DNA of 64,000 nucleotides from Vombatus ursinus (taxonomy: Eukaryota > Chordata > Mammalia > Diprotodontia > Vombatidae). How positions within the stretch are numbered: the stretch's first letter is position 1; the number at the start of each line of letters is the position of its first letter. Shown piece after piece: positions 24,592 to 36,300 of the stretch. The notes beneath the pieces are model-generated. The model saw only the letters and a program-made list of their open reading frames with translations. It was not told where the DNA came from and did not search any database. Both the position numbers and the translations under genes were made by a program. The DNA lies in assembly GCF_900497805.2 (NCBI RefSeq), contig NW_020954557.1:36591210-36655209 (forward strand). Reading direction: 5' to 3'.

Positions 24592-24793
24592 TCAGCTAGG
24601 TAGTAAAGTGGATAGAGTGCTGGAGTCAGGAATTTAAACCCAGCCTTTGTCACTAACTAGCTGTGTGACATTGGGCAAGTCATATAACCTCAGTTTCCTC
24701 CTCTGTAAAATGGGAAAAATAATACCCACTTCTGAGGATTGAAGATAAAATGAAATAATATTTGTGAAGCACTTTGCTAACCTTAAATTCTAG

Positions 24794-24826
<33 letters not shown>

Positions 24827-24945
24827 CTTCTTCTTCTTCTTCTTCTTCTTCTTCTNNNNNNNNNNCTTCTTCTTCTTCTTCTTCTTCTTCTTCTTCTTCT
24901 TCTTCTTCTTCTCCTACTACTCTTACTCCTACTCCTATGACGATG

Positions 24946-24985
<40 letters not shown>
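24592..24985 (+). repeat. MON1/MIR-type SINE ending in a (CTT)n-(ACT)n microsatellite
   Basis: Sense SINE 24593-24796: head 'cagctaggtagtaaagtgga', then 'gtgtgacattgggcaagtca', 'cctcagtttcctcctctgta' and 'ttgtgaagcactttgctaac'. Its tail runs into (CTT)n at 24797-24912, which contains the gap, then mixed CTA/CTC and (ACT)n to 24985. Poly-Phe and poly-Tyr frames here are artefacts of the repeat. Confidence 0.85.
24856..24865. other. Assembly gap (10 N)
   Basis: Ten N characters lie inside the (CTT)n tract. The true repeat length is unknown, because ten N is probably a placeholder size. Confidence 0.99.
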
Positions 24986-25194
24986 ACCCAAGGTCATTTG
25001 GTGTTAAGTGACATAGCTGTGATTTGAACCCAAGTCTTCTAACTCCGAATCAAGAATTATTTCTGCTGTCCCCTATTACCATTCTTTGTGTGTGGTAAGG
25101 AAAAAACCCACCCTGTTTTCAGATTCTGAAGTCAAGTTTCACATGGAAATTTTCATTTTTCACATGATGGTAAATCAACAAAGCTGCCTGGTTC

Positions 25195-25324
25195 AAAGTT
25201 ATGAGATAATATTTGTAAAGTTCTTAGCACAGTGCCTGGCACACAGAAGAAAGAAAAAGAAAGGGAGAGAGAGACAGAGACAGAGAGATAGAGAGAGAGA
25301 CAGAGAGAGAAAGGGAGAGAGAGG

Positions 25325-25355
<31 letters not shown>

Positions 25356-25540
25356 GGAGAGAGAAGAGACGAGAGGAGAGGAGAAGAGAGGAGAGAAGAG
25401 AAGATAAAGAGAGAGAGAAGGGAGAGAGGAAATAAAAAGGAAGAAAGAAAGAAGGGAGGGAAGAAGGGAAGGAAGGAAGGAAAGAAGGAAGAAAAGAGAG
25501 AGGGTTGGAAAAAAAGAAAGAAAAGAAGGAATGAGGGAAA
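25195..25540 (+). repeat. SINE 3' fragment followed by a GA/GGAA purine tract
   Basis: 'tgagataatatttgtaaagt' then 'tcttagcacagtgcctggca' (25201-25240) is the 3' end of a MON1/MIR-type SINE. It continues into about 295 bp of nearly pure purine on the + strand (25240-25540), GA-rich first and then GGAA/GAAG-rich. The long Arg/Glu/Lys frame spanning it (25086-25772) is a low-complexity artefact. Confidence 0.9.
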
Positions 25541-25559
25541 GTTAGGCATTCTTTTTCTG

Positions 25560-26230
25560 TCAAGGCAAAGTTTCATTTGGCAAGGAAACCTAGGACTTTT
25601 CCCCCTTAAGAAAATCATTTTTGCTTTCTTGTCTATCAGCACTAATCCTCTTAAAAATACCCTTTCAATCAAGGGATCCAGGAGAAGCTCAATTTCCCCA
25701 GTAAATGGAACACTGAAAGGCACAGTTAAAAAGGGCCACTCCTGTGAGGCAAGAATGAGAATAATAGCGTGACCTGTGGAGACCCACTGAGTACAAGTAC
25801 ATAGAGTGCCCGTGTGTCTTTAACGGGTCAGAGATATTCACGTATCTCTGTCGAATTGAAAAGTCAAGGTAATGGCAGGCTTTGAGTTGTTTCTGGTGGC
25901 GACACGTATGAGAAATATTTTATTGCTAAGTGACTGAAACTCTTTCAGAGATTTAACACTTAGCAGGCAGGGAGCAGTTTAGGAAAAAGGGACTAAGATT
26001 TTTCTCTTTTGGGTTTTTGTGGCCTTGATCACAGTGACAATTATTTTTTCCTACTTTAAGGACATATTAAACTCAGGTGTCTCTTGAAGGCTTTATTATT
26101 ATTTTTTAAGCTTTCCACATAAAAATACCTAGGGAAATATACTGTCAAATTGGTATAGAGAACTGTCGGAAATTTTCTGTAATGCTCTCCTAAAAAATAA
26201 TTTCCTGAAAATATTGCCCCCCTGACATGT
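25560..26230. other. Repeat-free intronic block
   Basis: About 670 bp with no recognised transposon and several CpGs in an otherwise CpG-poor window (for example near 25768, 25810, 25824, 25838, 25852 and 25900-25910). It lies 3-3.6 kb upstream of the first CCDC141 exon shown. No coding signal is seen. The retained CpGs are consistent with selective constraint or with recent unique sequence. Confidence 0.3.
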
Positions 26231-27496
26231 TAAACAGATCTGCCTTCATCCCAGTATAGTGCAAGTCTAGTGACTATACAGACTCTTTCATCTTGCTTGG
26301 CTACTGCAGTCTTTCCACTTGGAGGTCACTAGGGAGCATACTTACAGGAGAATTGAGATGACATGTAAGAGAAGTGCCTTGGAGAGACTGTGAGATGAGT
26401 AGACATTCTATAACTGACCAGTTGCCTAATTATACATTGAAGAGAAGACTCTTTGATTTGCTCCAGTAGGATTCAAAAGGGCCCATCAGCTTCATCTACT
26501 TCCTTTTTTACCTCGTTCTCTTCATTTGCTTCCTTCAGTGACTCCTACACTCATGACATCTGGTCAGAAACCATGCCATAAGGAGAGACACCTTATGGCC
26601 TTCTCCCCTCTAAAGTATGTGCCCCCCACCCTCCAAGAAACAGGACATTAGTCATGGACCTTTTCATTTGTTCTTTTCTATTCTGGGTGGAGGGAGTAGA
26701 GTCTCAAAACTTAGTAAGTTCTAAAGGTTGTCACGAAGGGGTTACCAGAAGCCCAGAATTCCAGAGCTTGAAACGATTCAAAGCTGCGCATTGTAGCAAG
26801 CCCAGCATTAGTGTTCTGAGAAGCAAAAGTGGTCTTCTAGACCTAGGCTAGAAGAAACTGAGACTAGGATTCATCTGGCAGACATGCCACATATAGACGT
26901 AAACTTGGTGGGACTCATGCTCTCTAGGAACCGAGTTAAGTTTTGAATCTACTATCTCTGAGACTACTATCCCTAGGACTGAGTCAGCATAGGGGAAAGT
27001 ATGGCCTGAAGGTACTGACAGAGATGTTTGTAATTTGCTTTTGTCATACCTTGGAAGTAAATATCTTGTTGTAAGGTGAGGGGGGAGGAAAAAAAGGGAA
27101 AAAAGTAATATACATGATAACTATTATATATTTAAAAGGCATAGCAAGTTATACATAATAGGTTTGCAGTTTCATGTGCAATCATCTTTTTTATTGTACT
27201 ATATTATAGAAATACTTGTTTTATTCCCTTATTTAAAAAATAAAATAAAAAAGAAAATTTATGTTAAATAATTAAATGAAACCAGGACCTTGGTCACTGG
27301 CTCCTTTACAATTAACAGGGAGTAGCACAACTGATACGACTTAAGCCCAGTGGTACTAGAGAAAAAAAACTCCACTCTTCAGGGTATCCTAGAACCATGA
27401 AAGGGATATATAGCAGGCCTGACTCAGAGAGGGAGAGCCAGAGCATTCTGTTTCCAAAGTGAAAATCCCACTGCTTTGTGACCAAGCCAAAGTGGG

Positions 27497-27527
27497 GTGT
27501 GTGTATGTGTGTGTGTGTGTGTGTGTA
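27497..27527. repeat. (TG)n microsatellite
   Basis: About 15 TG units, interrupted once by TATG. Confidence 0.95.
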
Positions 27528-27664
27528 TGCAAATTACTAGAGAAGACATGAAGAAGAGTATAGCCCCAGTTCTCCTTGAGTGTGCAGGGTAGAAGTCATA
27601 TTGTATTCCTCTTGTATTCTCCCTTAGTTTTCTACATCTAGTCATCAACTGAATTCAGCAACAT

Positions 27665-28200
27665 AGTCTATGATATGAAGCTGAACCAAGATGGCAGTAT
27701 AGTATAACTCCCCCCACATCTGCTCCAAACACATGGTAATAAGAATGCAAAACTGAGTAGTGATTGGAAATCAAATTCGACATTTTAGTGGGTTATCTGT
27801 CCAGTCTAAGATCACAATATTAATCTACAGGCAAGTGAACAAAAGAGGAACTATGGAATAGGAGATTGGTTTGGAACCAGAGCACTGAGGTTTATTTTTG
27901 CCCAACTTATTTTTGACTTAACCCTGGACCAAGCCAGCAACATGAAGTCTCTCAGGGGAGCTAGGACTTCAACATGGGAAGGCTGATCACAGGGTCAGCT
28001 CCAGGACCAGGCCAACAGCACAGAACAGGATTCTCTGACAAGGATTACAGACTTAGGCCCCAGCACTTCCAGTTAGTCCAGCCATGCAGGGTTGCTTAGA
28101 ACAAACCATTTCAAGAGTGAGTAAACAAACAAACACGCCCAAGACATAAATCCAGAAGAGGAATATAACTCCAAGACATCCACAATAAAAAAAATGCAGT
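27665..28200 (+). repeat. Possible L1 5' UTR remnant
   Basis: It begins 'gctgaaccaagatggcagta', like the 'aagatggcag' start of L1 5' UTRs. It continues with purine-rich phrases such as 'aacaaaccatttcaagagtg' and ends near 'ccacaataaaaaaaatgcag'. No ORF is preserved. The assignment rests on style and on the start motif only. Confidence 0.4.
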
Positions 28201-29206
28201 TTCCCCACCTCAAAGCCCCACTATCAGAGCCATTGTCTTATAGATAATCATAGTTTTATTATACTAGATCTGAATCTCTGCTTTTGAGAGCAACTTGGAT
28301 TTTCCTTCAAATAGACTGAATGTTAAAATCTTTGGTACATTCAAAGTGTTATCCTTTTCCCTTTTCTTCTTATTTTTTTGTTTTGCATCTGAATGTGATG
28401 GAAAATAGAAAGCTGCCTCTTTTCTTCTCTAGAATGTTTATATTTCATTAAGAGTGAAAGCACTGAAAGGTGATTTTAAGGCCAGGAAGGAGGGAGTACT
28501 GTACAATAATAGCTATTAATTTTGTGGTGAACAACAAACCTTAATTTTCAGTTTCAAATTCTGGCAGACACTGAAGCACCAACAAGCCATGTGATGTTTT
28601 CCTTATTTTTCAACATTTTCCTATATTGGCAATGAAACTGAATTTGGAGAGAAAGATTCATATCTATTCTCTTTTCTCTTTAAATTAAAAAAGGGTACTT
28701 GGCCATGATACAAATTGAAAATGAGTATAAATGTATTTTTGTATATGTGGGAAGGTGATATGGTGGAAGGAAAGCAAGTATAAGCTATTTGATTCTGCAA
28801 TAGCTTCACTCTGCTAAGCCTCCTAGATCTCATTCTTTTCTCTTTCCTCCTTCCTTCTCCTTTTTTCTTTCCTCTTTCTTAATACTACAATAATGTAAAA
28901 GGAAACAAGACATAGAGACAGCTACACTCCATTTGTAAAGACAAATTTTGGTGCCAGAGAACTGATGCTATACCATACTTCCCTCCTTTGAGTAGAAAGG
29001 TGGGGAATGATAGATGTAGCATATGGCATATGCCATCAGGCAAATACTTAATATGTTATAAAATTCTTGGATTTTACCAGACACGGTAGTTGACTAACAA
29101 GTACAGCCCATACCTTCTATGTTTTTTTTTTTATTTTAACCTTATTAAAGCCAATTAAGGTTTGACTGTGTAGAAGAACCAGTTAAATGAGAGTGGTCTC
29201 TTTTAG

Positions 29207-29401
29207 GAATGGAATTCTGCTGTTGACAAACTGAAGAGTGAAGCCCTCAACATTCTGCTGTCAGAAGACTATGTGGAGAAAGAACACCTCCAGCTTTCAA
29301 ACCAGAAGCTGAACCAGCTTCAAGAAGAGTTTGCCCACCTCATGGAGAAAAGGAAGACCTTGTTACAAGAGGCGAATGATTTTTTTAACAGTGTTAACAA
29401 G
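29207..29401 (+). CDS. CCDC141: CCDC141 internal exon A (65 codons)
   Basis: Internal coding exon of coiled-coil domain containing 141 (CAMDI). CAMDI is a large cytoplasmic and centrosomal protein with spectrin-like coiled-coil repeats and a C-terminal Ig domain. It is known to bind DISC1 and myosin II and to act in neuronal and GnRH-neuron migration. The acceptor AG is at 29205-29206 and the donor GTTAGT at 29402. Length is 195 bp with no stop, phase 0 at both ends. The peptide starts '[18 protein letters not shown]', contains '[11 protein letters not shown]' and '[14 protein letters not shown]', and ends '[10 protein letters not shown]'. It matches the human segment as I remember it almost residue for residue, with conservative changes. 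The composition (Leu, Glu, Lys and Gln with heptad-like spacing) fits one or two helices of a spectrin-like repeat. The frame continues directly into the exon at 50320. Confidence 0.93.
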
Positions 29402-30662
29402 GTTAGTGTAAGGCAAAATCAATAACTATAAGTAATCACGTATTGCTTAAAAGAATGATTTAGAAGACTAGATTATATCAAGGGGCAGAATATCTAAACA
29501 CTGTTATCCAAGCTGAGAGGTTCTATGGCCCCTAAGAACAGCAAGGTGGCTTTTAAAATGTATTCCTACTGTGATTATAAGTTGCTTTTAAAAAGTAAGA
29601 ACGTCCCAATCATTAACACGAAAGAATTTTGCTTTTTAAAAATTGCCTCACACAGTGTTTGTTAGTTACATTGTGAACCTTTTCTGTTTGGGAGCAAACC
29701 AGGATCCCTTATTTGAACATTTTAGTAATTATAAGGAAATGCTATCACATTTAGGCTAGAGAAAGGTAACCAGGTTTCAAAAACCAACTAACAACAGCAA
29801 CAGTTCCTTTACAGTTTTCAATGAATGATTCTTTATTTCCAGCCCTCCTTTTTTTAAATTGCATAATAAAAGGAATACTGAAAGTTCCTGGAGTAACTTA
29901 ATTGAGCAAAATTCTATTGCCTTATGGAAGAATAAAGAATAAAACATAAGGCCATTCTGCCTCTCCCCTAGGGGAAAACTCATTTGAAGCTACAAACGGG
30001 TGCATGAGTTTTATCTTTGTGTCATGAACCTGTCTTTTGAAATCCAGAAGAGGGAAATCTTGAGTACGGGCCACTTCCAATTCTTGAGCTGAAATCTAAA
30101 GCTCTCTGTATGTTAATGGAAAGTCAAATGGCAAGATGCTAGGCTTTGTTTCCTTTTTCATTCCTTTAGTGATCCTCTAGTTAATTCATGTAAGGCAAAT
30201 TATTACTGATGGCTAATAATGAATGCTAATATAAATGTGTTCACCTTGTGTGTGCCAAATTGTTGTTCATATTTAAGAACTTATTCTTTTAATTTTCGCA
30301 ATATTTTAGGGGTGAACATATGCCTTCAAACTCTATTAGTAAATTTGTCCTATGCATTAGTTTCCCTTGGTGTTAGTCAAGATCTTGACTCCCATCAGAC
30401 AATTTTGCTTATCATTTTTCTACAATAGCATACTAACTATTCAAGCTATAATTATCCGTATGGCAGATTTCCCAAATGCGTTAGAGTGGTATACAGATAT
30501 GAATTCTCTGCTCTTTCTAACATCAAAGACACAATTTCCAAAATCAGATCTATGGAAGGGTCACTATAAATGAGAAGTCATACACACATACATACTTACA
30601 CAAAACCCTTACGGTCATTCGGAGATAAAATTTTTTAATGTAACTATTTAATACATGTAATG

Positions 30663-30845
30663 GAAATACCACTGAATATGGAGTGAGAAGAACTGGAATA
30701 CTGGTTTGCTATTGGCTACTTCTGAAACTGTGGTCAAATCATTTGACCTAAAGTTATTGGCTTTTCCAAATCTGTAAAATGAAGAAATTGGACTAATGAC
30801 CAACTCCTAAAGTGTCTTTCAACTGTACATTTGTTATTATATGAT
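30663..30845 (+). repeat. MIR3/THER1-type CORE-SINE
   Basis: Sense, diverged: 'gaactggaatactggtttgc', 'tccaaatctgtaaaatgaag', then 'cctaaagtgtctttcaactg'. Confidence 0.6.
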
Positions 30846-31242
30846 CACTACCCTTTACTGTCACATGGATACCTATGTACCATGTTGGTACAGTAGGGAG
30901 TAACCAAAATTAGATGATAATTTTATGGTAAACACCACCATTGTAACTAAAGATGAAAATGCATCTTGTGATTACATGTAAATTGTGCAGATTTAAATGT
31001 GCAAATTTAAAATCTGAGCCCCTAAGCAATCCTTTGAAAAGACATATGGACCTCATATCAGTCCCTCTACCCTCTCGTTGTAGTCCTTGGTCCCCACGTA
31101 TATACATCTCATGCCCTGGAGAAATGATGGGAAGATCTTTATGGGTTCTCAAACCTTGATGAGCCATTTGGTATGATACCTATTGTAGATAGCAGATTAT
31201 GCCATGGCAATAGAAATTTTGAGTCTAAGCTTTATTATTTAC

Positions 31243-31261
31243 GTGTGTGTGTGTGTGTGTG
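31243..31261. repeat. (GT)n short microsatellite
   Basis: Nine to ten GT units. Confidence 0.93.
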
Positions 31262-33254
31262 TTTTACAAGACTGTGCTTAAACCTTTTCTATGCTCCATG
31301 GCTGTAAGTCCTTTCTTTTTCTGTATCCCTTCTCCTTCATTCTTTCCCTTTCCCTTTTTTCTATGTATATCTGTCAACTTAGACATAAGGGTTACCACTA
31401 TTTAAAAAAAACAATTATGACATATAAATGTTTTCATAAATTGAAATCACTAGATAAATCATTCAGAGCAATATTTAGAATTCCTTACTTCTGTTCTTTA
31501 GGGATAAAATGTTAATTTATTCAATTTTGTAAAACTGAATATAACATAATTATCATTTTATCTGTCCTTGCTGAACATTATTTTTCCTGTGGGTCCAAAC
31601 ATAAATCCCTTTACCTTTCAATATTACCAGAAGTTGTTCATTTCTAAAGCCAAAGCTAATCATCCAGTTAGCTTAATGTTTGCACACAAGCAAATGCTCC
31701 AAATGGTCCTAGTTGAACAATATGGTAGTTTACATATGGAGCACCAGGTGGAGCCATTATGACATGTGACATATTAACATTGGCAGTTTTTCTATGGATT
31801 AGTTCTACTGGGTTCATTTGAGAACTGATCCCAAAGGAGTATAATTTCAGAGTGAATGAGAGGAGGAAAGTTGAGAAGATGGGACTATAGTAAGGGCAAA
31901 GTGCTCAGAATTCTAGCTATAGTTCTGTCAGATTTGTGACTGAAAATATGGATCTCCTGTGGTTGGCTAACTATCCATTGCACTGACTCTCGCATTTAAA
32001 GTATATTTTTTCAATGACTATGGTAGTTGAAAAATATGCAGATGGCAGATTGTTTTCATGGTGTATGAACAAGGGAGCTAGGCTGATTCTGTTCAATTCG
32101 TTTAAGACTAAGTCTCTTTTTAGATATGGAGCATTTGTTGTATTGGTTATATCTAATCTGTAAATTTATGTAGTATCAGTCATTCAACACAGTTATTAGA
32201 TACCCACTTTTTAGTCTAGAGTATAGTATTTGAGTTTTCCCAAATAAAAGCCAATGGTGCTAAAGAAGCAGCAACAAATACAATAATTAATGGAGAAATA
32301 AAGAGGTCTTTTCATTTTTTGACAAGAAATGATCTAGGACAACTGAGATTCTAAATTCAGGCTTATTTCTGATGTCAGAATAACATTGGAACAAAGCAGA
32401 AGAAGTCTGTACACAATTGTCTATTTATTTAAATAGGTATAAATGAGAGGGAGAGCTATCTTTGGAAACTGGATGAAATGAAGAGAGAATAACCGAATTA
32501 AATGAAATTGTAATTCTTCATGTTAATGCAGAACAGAAAAGAAAAGAAATGACAACTCTATTTTCTCCCTCCAGAAATATTAGTTGCTGGACTAACAATT
32601 GTATCAACAAGTGAAAATGATGTATTTTTCAGTTAAAAAATCAAAACAGTATTTTTTTCATTTTATGTATTAGCTCATGTTATCAAACATATGGAAATGT
32701 TCTGTGATCCCACACCATTTTATGTCTACAAAACTAAAAATTAACCTTTCTAGAAAACTAATTATATTATGAATTCTTTCACTTTCCTGAAAGGTGATCA
32801 CATAAAATGAGTAGTTTAAGATTTGTTATAACCATATATGATGAAAGCCACTCATGAACTATAGTGCTTCCTTTTCTTTTCATGGATAATTATTGAAATA
32901 TTTTTTTGTGAATCGATTATCAACTTATGCAGAAGCTTATCAACCCCTTTCCACACAAGGAAAGTAAAAATTAATCAATTGCCAATATTGGAGGTATAAG
33001 CTAAAAAACCAAACAAAGTGGTATAACAATAGTTTCATAGAATCATCATTCTAACCACCAGTGTTTGTGCAAGAGTTATGGGAATACAAATTTGAAATGA
33101 AATATAACATCTATCATTAAATTATTTTGGCATACACAAATTTTTGTTATTAATGATTTTAACTTGGCATTATTTATTTCAGAAATGTTCACTCAGATCA
33201 ATATTTATTGATCACTTACTTGAGATATATTAGTTATTATACAGAGAATGTGTC

Positions 33255-33400
33255 ACTAAAAATAAATTAACAAGCATATATTAAGCTCCTACTATCTGCC
33301 AAGCAATGTGCTAACCATTGGGGATACAAAGAAAGGCAAAAGCAATCCCTGCCCTCAAGTAGCTCACAATCTAACGGTCAAGCAGAGAGATGGATTTTAA
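33255..33400 (-). repeat. L2 LINE 3' end
   Basis: Antisense tail: 'catatattaagctcctacta', 'ttggggatacaaagaaaggc', then 'tgccctcaagtagctcacaa'. Confidence 0.82.
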
Positions 33401-34039
33401 GAACAGAGGGAACCACAGTTTATATGACAAGTTCAAACTTACCTGACACAACAAAATATTCTTGATTCAGTCAATGATTCCAGACCTATCCCTTCAGTTA
33501 CTAGGCACATGTCTTCCTTAAGGAAAACAAGCTCCAGAGAATGAGGCTCCACTTACCTTAAGGACTTGCTTAGGTTCTTGGTTGTCAGCTGGAGAGCCAA
33601 GATCAGTCACAAAGCCAGAGCAGCTGATAAAGCTTAAAGAAGCCAGAACATAGTAATTTTTCCAGCTCCCACTGTTTCTGACTTCATTGTTGAACATTAA
33701 ATGACTGTTTTGAAATGGTAATGTTATCTTTTAAAGATATTTATTTGGACATGAAGTAACAGTATCTATGGAAATGCCATAGTTCCAAACAAAAATCATT
33801 CATTTAACAAATTCCACAAATACTTACTGAATACCTCTTAGGAGCATAGCACCATGAAGGATACCAAAAAAAATTAATGGTCTCTGTCTGCATACAGTAT
33901 GTAGGTTGGTAGTAGAAGGAGCAGGGAAGACATCTGTACAGAAGAGAGGTTTTATTATGTCCTCTTAAACGCATAAAACTCTTCCATTTATCATTAGCTA
34001 CACACACACATACACACACACCTTGAAACTTGTCTATGC

Positions 34040-35270
34040 CCTACCCTATGTTTTCATCCTTTGCTGAAGTCTCTGAAGATGAAGCACCCCTTTTCTCTTT
34101 GTCATGGTTACTTGTGACCTTGATTCTATTCCCTTCTTTTTCCTCTGGGACTTTGCTCCATCTGTTATTCTCTTTTTCATCATCAGTCACTTCCTCTGTA
34201 CTCCTTCCTTACTGTCTACAAACATTCTGAAGCCTCCTTGACTCTTTACACACAGCACACTCCCTTATCCCTCCTATGTTCTCAAGCTAATCATCCTATA
34301 TTTTTCCTCTTCACATATAAACTTTGAAAGAATACTCTATACTTTACTACCTGTTCCCCATCATGAGAGACTCATTCCCCAAAACCTCCCAAAATCATTT
34401 CCATTCCTACCACTCCATAGCTACTGCTCTTGCTAATGTCACCAATGACCTTTTAAGTACCAGACTGAACAGCCTCTTCTCAGTTCTAGATCCTCATTGA
34501 TACCTCTGCAACACTTCATACTGTTGACCACCTCCTCCTTCTAGATTTTTCTTGTCCCTTAGCTTCCTTGTGACACTTTTTCATGAGTATCCCTTGGTCT
34601 CCTTTGACGGATCTTCATCCTCTTTTTTGACATCAGGCATGGTTATTCCACAAACTTCTGTCCCCTTCTTTTCTCTCCATATCTTCATGTAGTGGTCTTA
34701 CACCCATAAAATCGTTTAGGGAGAGAGTGAAGGGAAAGAAAAGAAGCCATTCTTGTGTTTTTAGTACTGCTTTTGCATGGATAATTCCAAGTCTTTATAC
34801 ACAGACCTAGTCTCTTCTTGAGTTCATGTACTGTATCTCCCAATTGCCTACTATGTATTTCTTCCTTGCCACCCTCACTAACACCTCAAACCTATCATAT
34901 CCCAAATAAACTTAACATTTTCTCTTCATCCCTTTTCTTTTGTCTATTCCATGATACCACCATCTTCCCAGTGACTTAGACTTAAAATCTCAGCCTCATC
35001 TGTGACTTATCCCACTCCCCCAAACCCTACATTCCATTAATTTTCAAGATGTATTGTTTCTACATCCTCAATATCTTTTACATCTTTACAAGGCTCTCCA
35101 ATCACAATGCTATGTTACTACTTTAGTTTAGCTTCTCATTACTTTTCAGCTGGACCATAATACCTTCCTTACTGAATTCCCTGTCTCCAGTCTCTACTCT
35201 CTCCAGTCTATCCATCACACCTCTACCAAAACAACCTTCTTGTCTACAAGTCTGAATTGGCATCTTCTTG
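34040..35270 (+). repeat. L2-like LINE, ORF2 3' part and 3' UTR
   Basis: Sense L2/CR1-type remnant. 'taatgtcaccaatgacct' (34434) is followed by 'atactgttgaccacctcctc' (34519), 'tctcctttgacggatcttca' (34598) and 'actgaattccctgtctccag' (35173). The order matches the end of a marsupial L2 reverse transcriptase region. All frames are broken. About 34690-34790 may hold a small unrelated insert. Confidence 0.6.
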
Positions 35271-35288
35271 AGTTACTATAATTAAAGC

Positions 35289-35795
35289 ATGGTAGTATAG
35301 TGGAAAGATCTGTTATATGGACTTAGGTTTGAATCATTTCTCTTATCATCAGTAAAATACTTTCTTTGACACTACTACTGACATTTTGGGACAGCTAGGT
35401 GACACAGTGGATACCATGTGGGGCTTGAAGTTGGGGAGACCAGAGTTCAAACCTGGCCTCAGACACTATCTGTGTAACCCTAGGCAAGTCATTTAACCCT
35501 GTTTGCCTCAGTTTGCTCATCTGTAAAATGAACTGGAGAAGAAAATGGTAAACTGCTCCAGTATCTTTGCCAAGAAAACCTCAAGTAGGGTTACAAACAG
35601 TTGGACATGACTGAAAGGACTGAACAACAAAAACTAACATTTAGCCTCTGTGTGCCTCAGTTTCCTCATTTGTTAAGTGAGAATCATAATATATCAAGTG
35701 CCTGGGTTGTTGTGAGCTTAAGTGAGATAATTTATGTAAATCATTATATAAATGTCAACTATTCTTATTATTATTTTAAAAGCCATCTCTTTGGC
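35289..35795 (+). repeat. MIR SINE split by a Mar1 insertion
   Basis: Sense MIR whose 5' half (35289-35387, from 'atggtagtatagtggaaaga') and 3' half (about 35636-35795, 'gtgtgcctcagtttcctcat', 'ctgggttgttgtgagcttaa', then an ATT-rich tail) flank a Mar1 copy. 'tgacattt' before the insert and 'taacattt' after it look like a short target-site duplication. Confidence 0.82.
35388..35632 (+). repeat. Mar1-type SINE
   Basis: Full-length sense copy: head 'gggacagctaggtgacacag', 'gagttcaaacctggcctcag', 'tttgccaagaaaacctcaag', tail 'agttggacatgactgaaagg' and final 'actgaacaac'. It is younger than the MIR it interrupts. Confidence 0.9.
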
Positions 35796-36139
35796 AATGA
35801 AGCTTTCTAAAACTTATACTTTTCCTCAAATGACAGTCACTAAGGACGTAGTTAAAGCTTTTCCACCTGATAATCTAACAGAGGATCCATACAACTGGCA
35901 TACCTGTCATCCTACTACAATGCCTTGTCATGGCATGGTGGTGAACTTGGAGCCTTGAAAACATTGGAGTGGGAACTTGGGAGATAATGCATGCAATACA
36001 TTTATCGGGCCTTATAACATGCTCAGCCCTTCAGCAGATACTTGTTCCAATGCAGAAAAAGAAATTTTGTTTCAGGGTTTAAAAAAAAACTTTATTTCAA
36101 AAATTTTGTTTGGTTGAAAAGCAAGAACAGTTACAGCCA

Positions 36140-36300
36140 GAGATTTAAAACTGTGAATGACTTTAGAAATCAACTAGTCCAATTCTTTCATTTTCTAGAT
36201 GAGGAATCAGAAGCCCAGAGGTAAAATAACTTGCTTAAGGTTCAAAACTATGTCTTCTGAATCCAAATCCAGCACACTTTCTACCATCTCATGCTACCTA
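36140..36300 (-). repeat. MIR3/THER1-type CORE-SINE
   Basis: Antisense: 'gactttagaaatcaactagt', 'ctagatgaggaatcagaagc', then 'taacttgcttaaggttcaaa'. Confidence 0.7.

Larger units (their letters stand above)
24485..25070 (-). repeat. MIR3/THER1 SINE split by a younger insertion
   Basis: Antisense copy. The first part, 24485-24591, runs from 'ggatcatagatttagagatg' to 'ggcctgaagaggctaagtga'. It resumes at about 24984 with 'ttacccaaggtcatttggtg' and 'gatttgaacccaagtcttct'. The two parts are contiguous in the consensus. A sense SINE plus its microsatellite tail lies between them. Confidence 0.78.
1..29206 (+). other. CCDC141: CCDC141 intron, 3' part (upstream of exon A)
   Basis: Intronic DNA preceding the first recognisable exon. 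It ends in a short pyrimidine stretch and the acceptor AG at 29205-29206. Repeats are listed separately. In the parts not listed (for example 1265-2890, 7160-8090, 11000-12740, 12930-14330, 26230-27660 and 28210-29200) I see only AT-rich unique-looking sequence and no coding signal. I looked for the preceding CCDC141 exon, whose peptide ends near 'EELIIKAK' in the human protein as I recall it, and did not find it, so that exon should lie outside the window. Confidence 0.8.

Noticed and set aside
24797-24985. Array-like repetition resembling CRISPR or satellite
   Set aside because: Pure trinucleotide repeats without spacers; a microsatellite.
24774-25007. Poly-Phe/poly-Tyr frame
   Set aside because: Produced by the CTT and ACT microsatellite and spans ten N.
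25086-25772. 228-codon open frame rich in Arg, Glu and Lys
   Set aside because: It is the translation of a GA/GGAA purine tract; the antisense Ser/Leu/Phe frames are its mirror image. No coding evidence.
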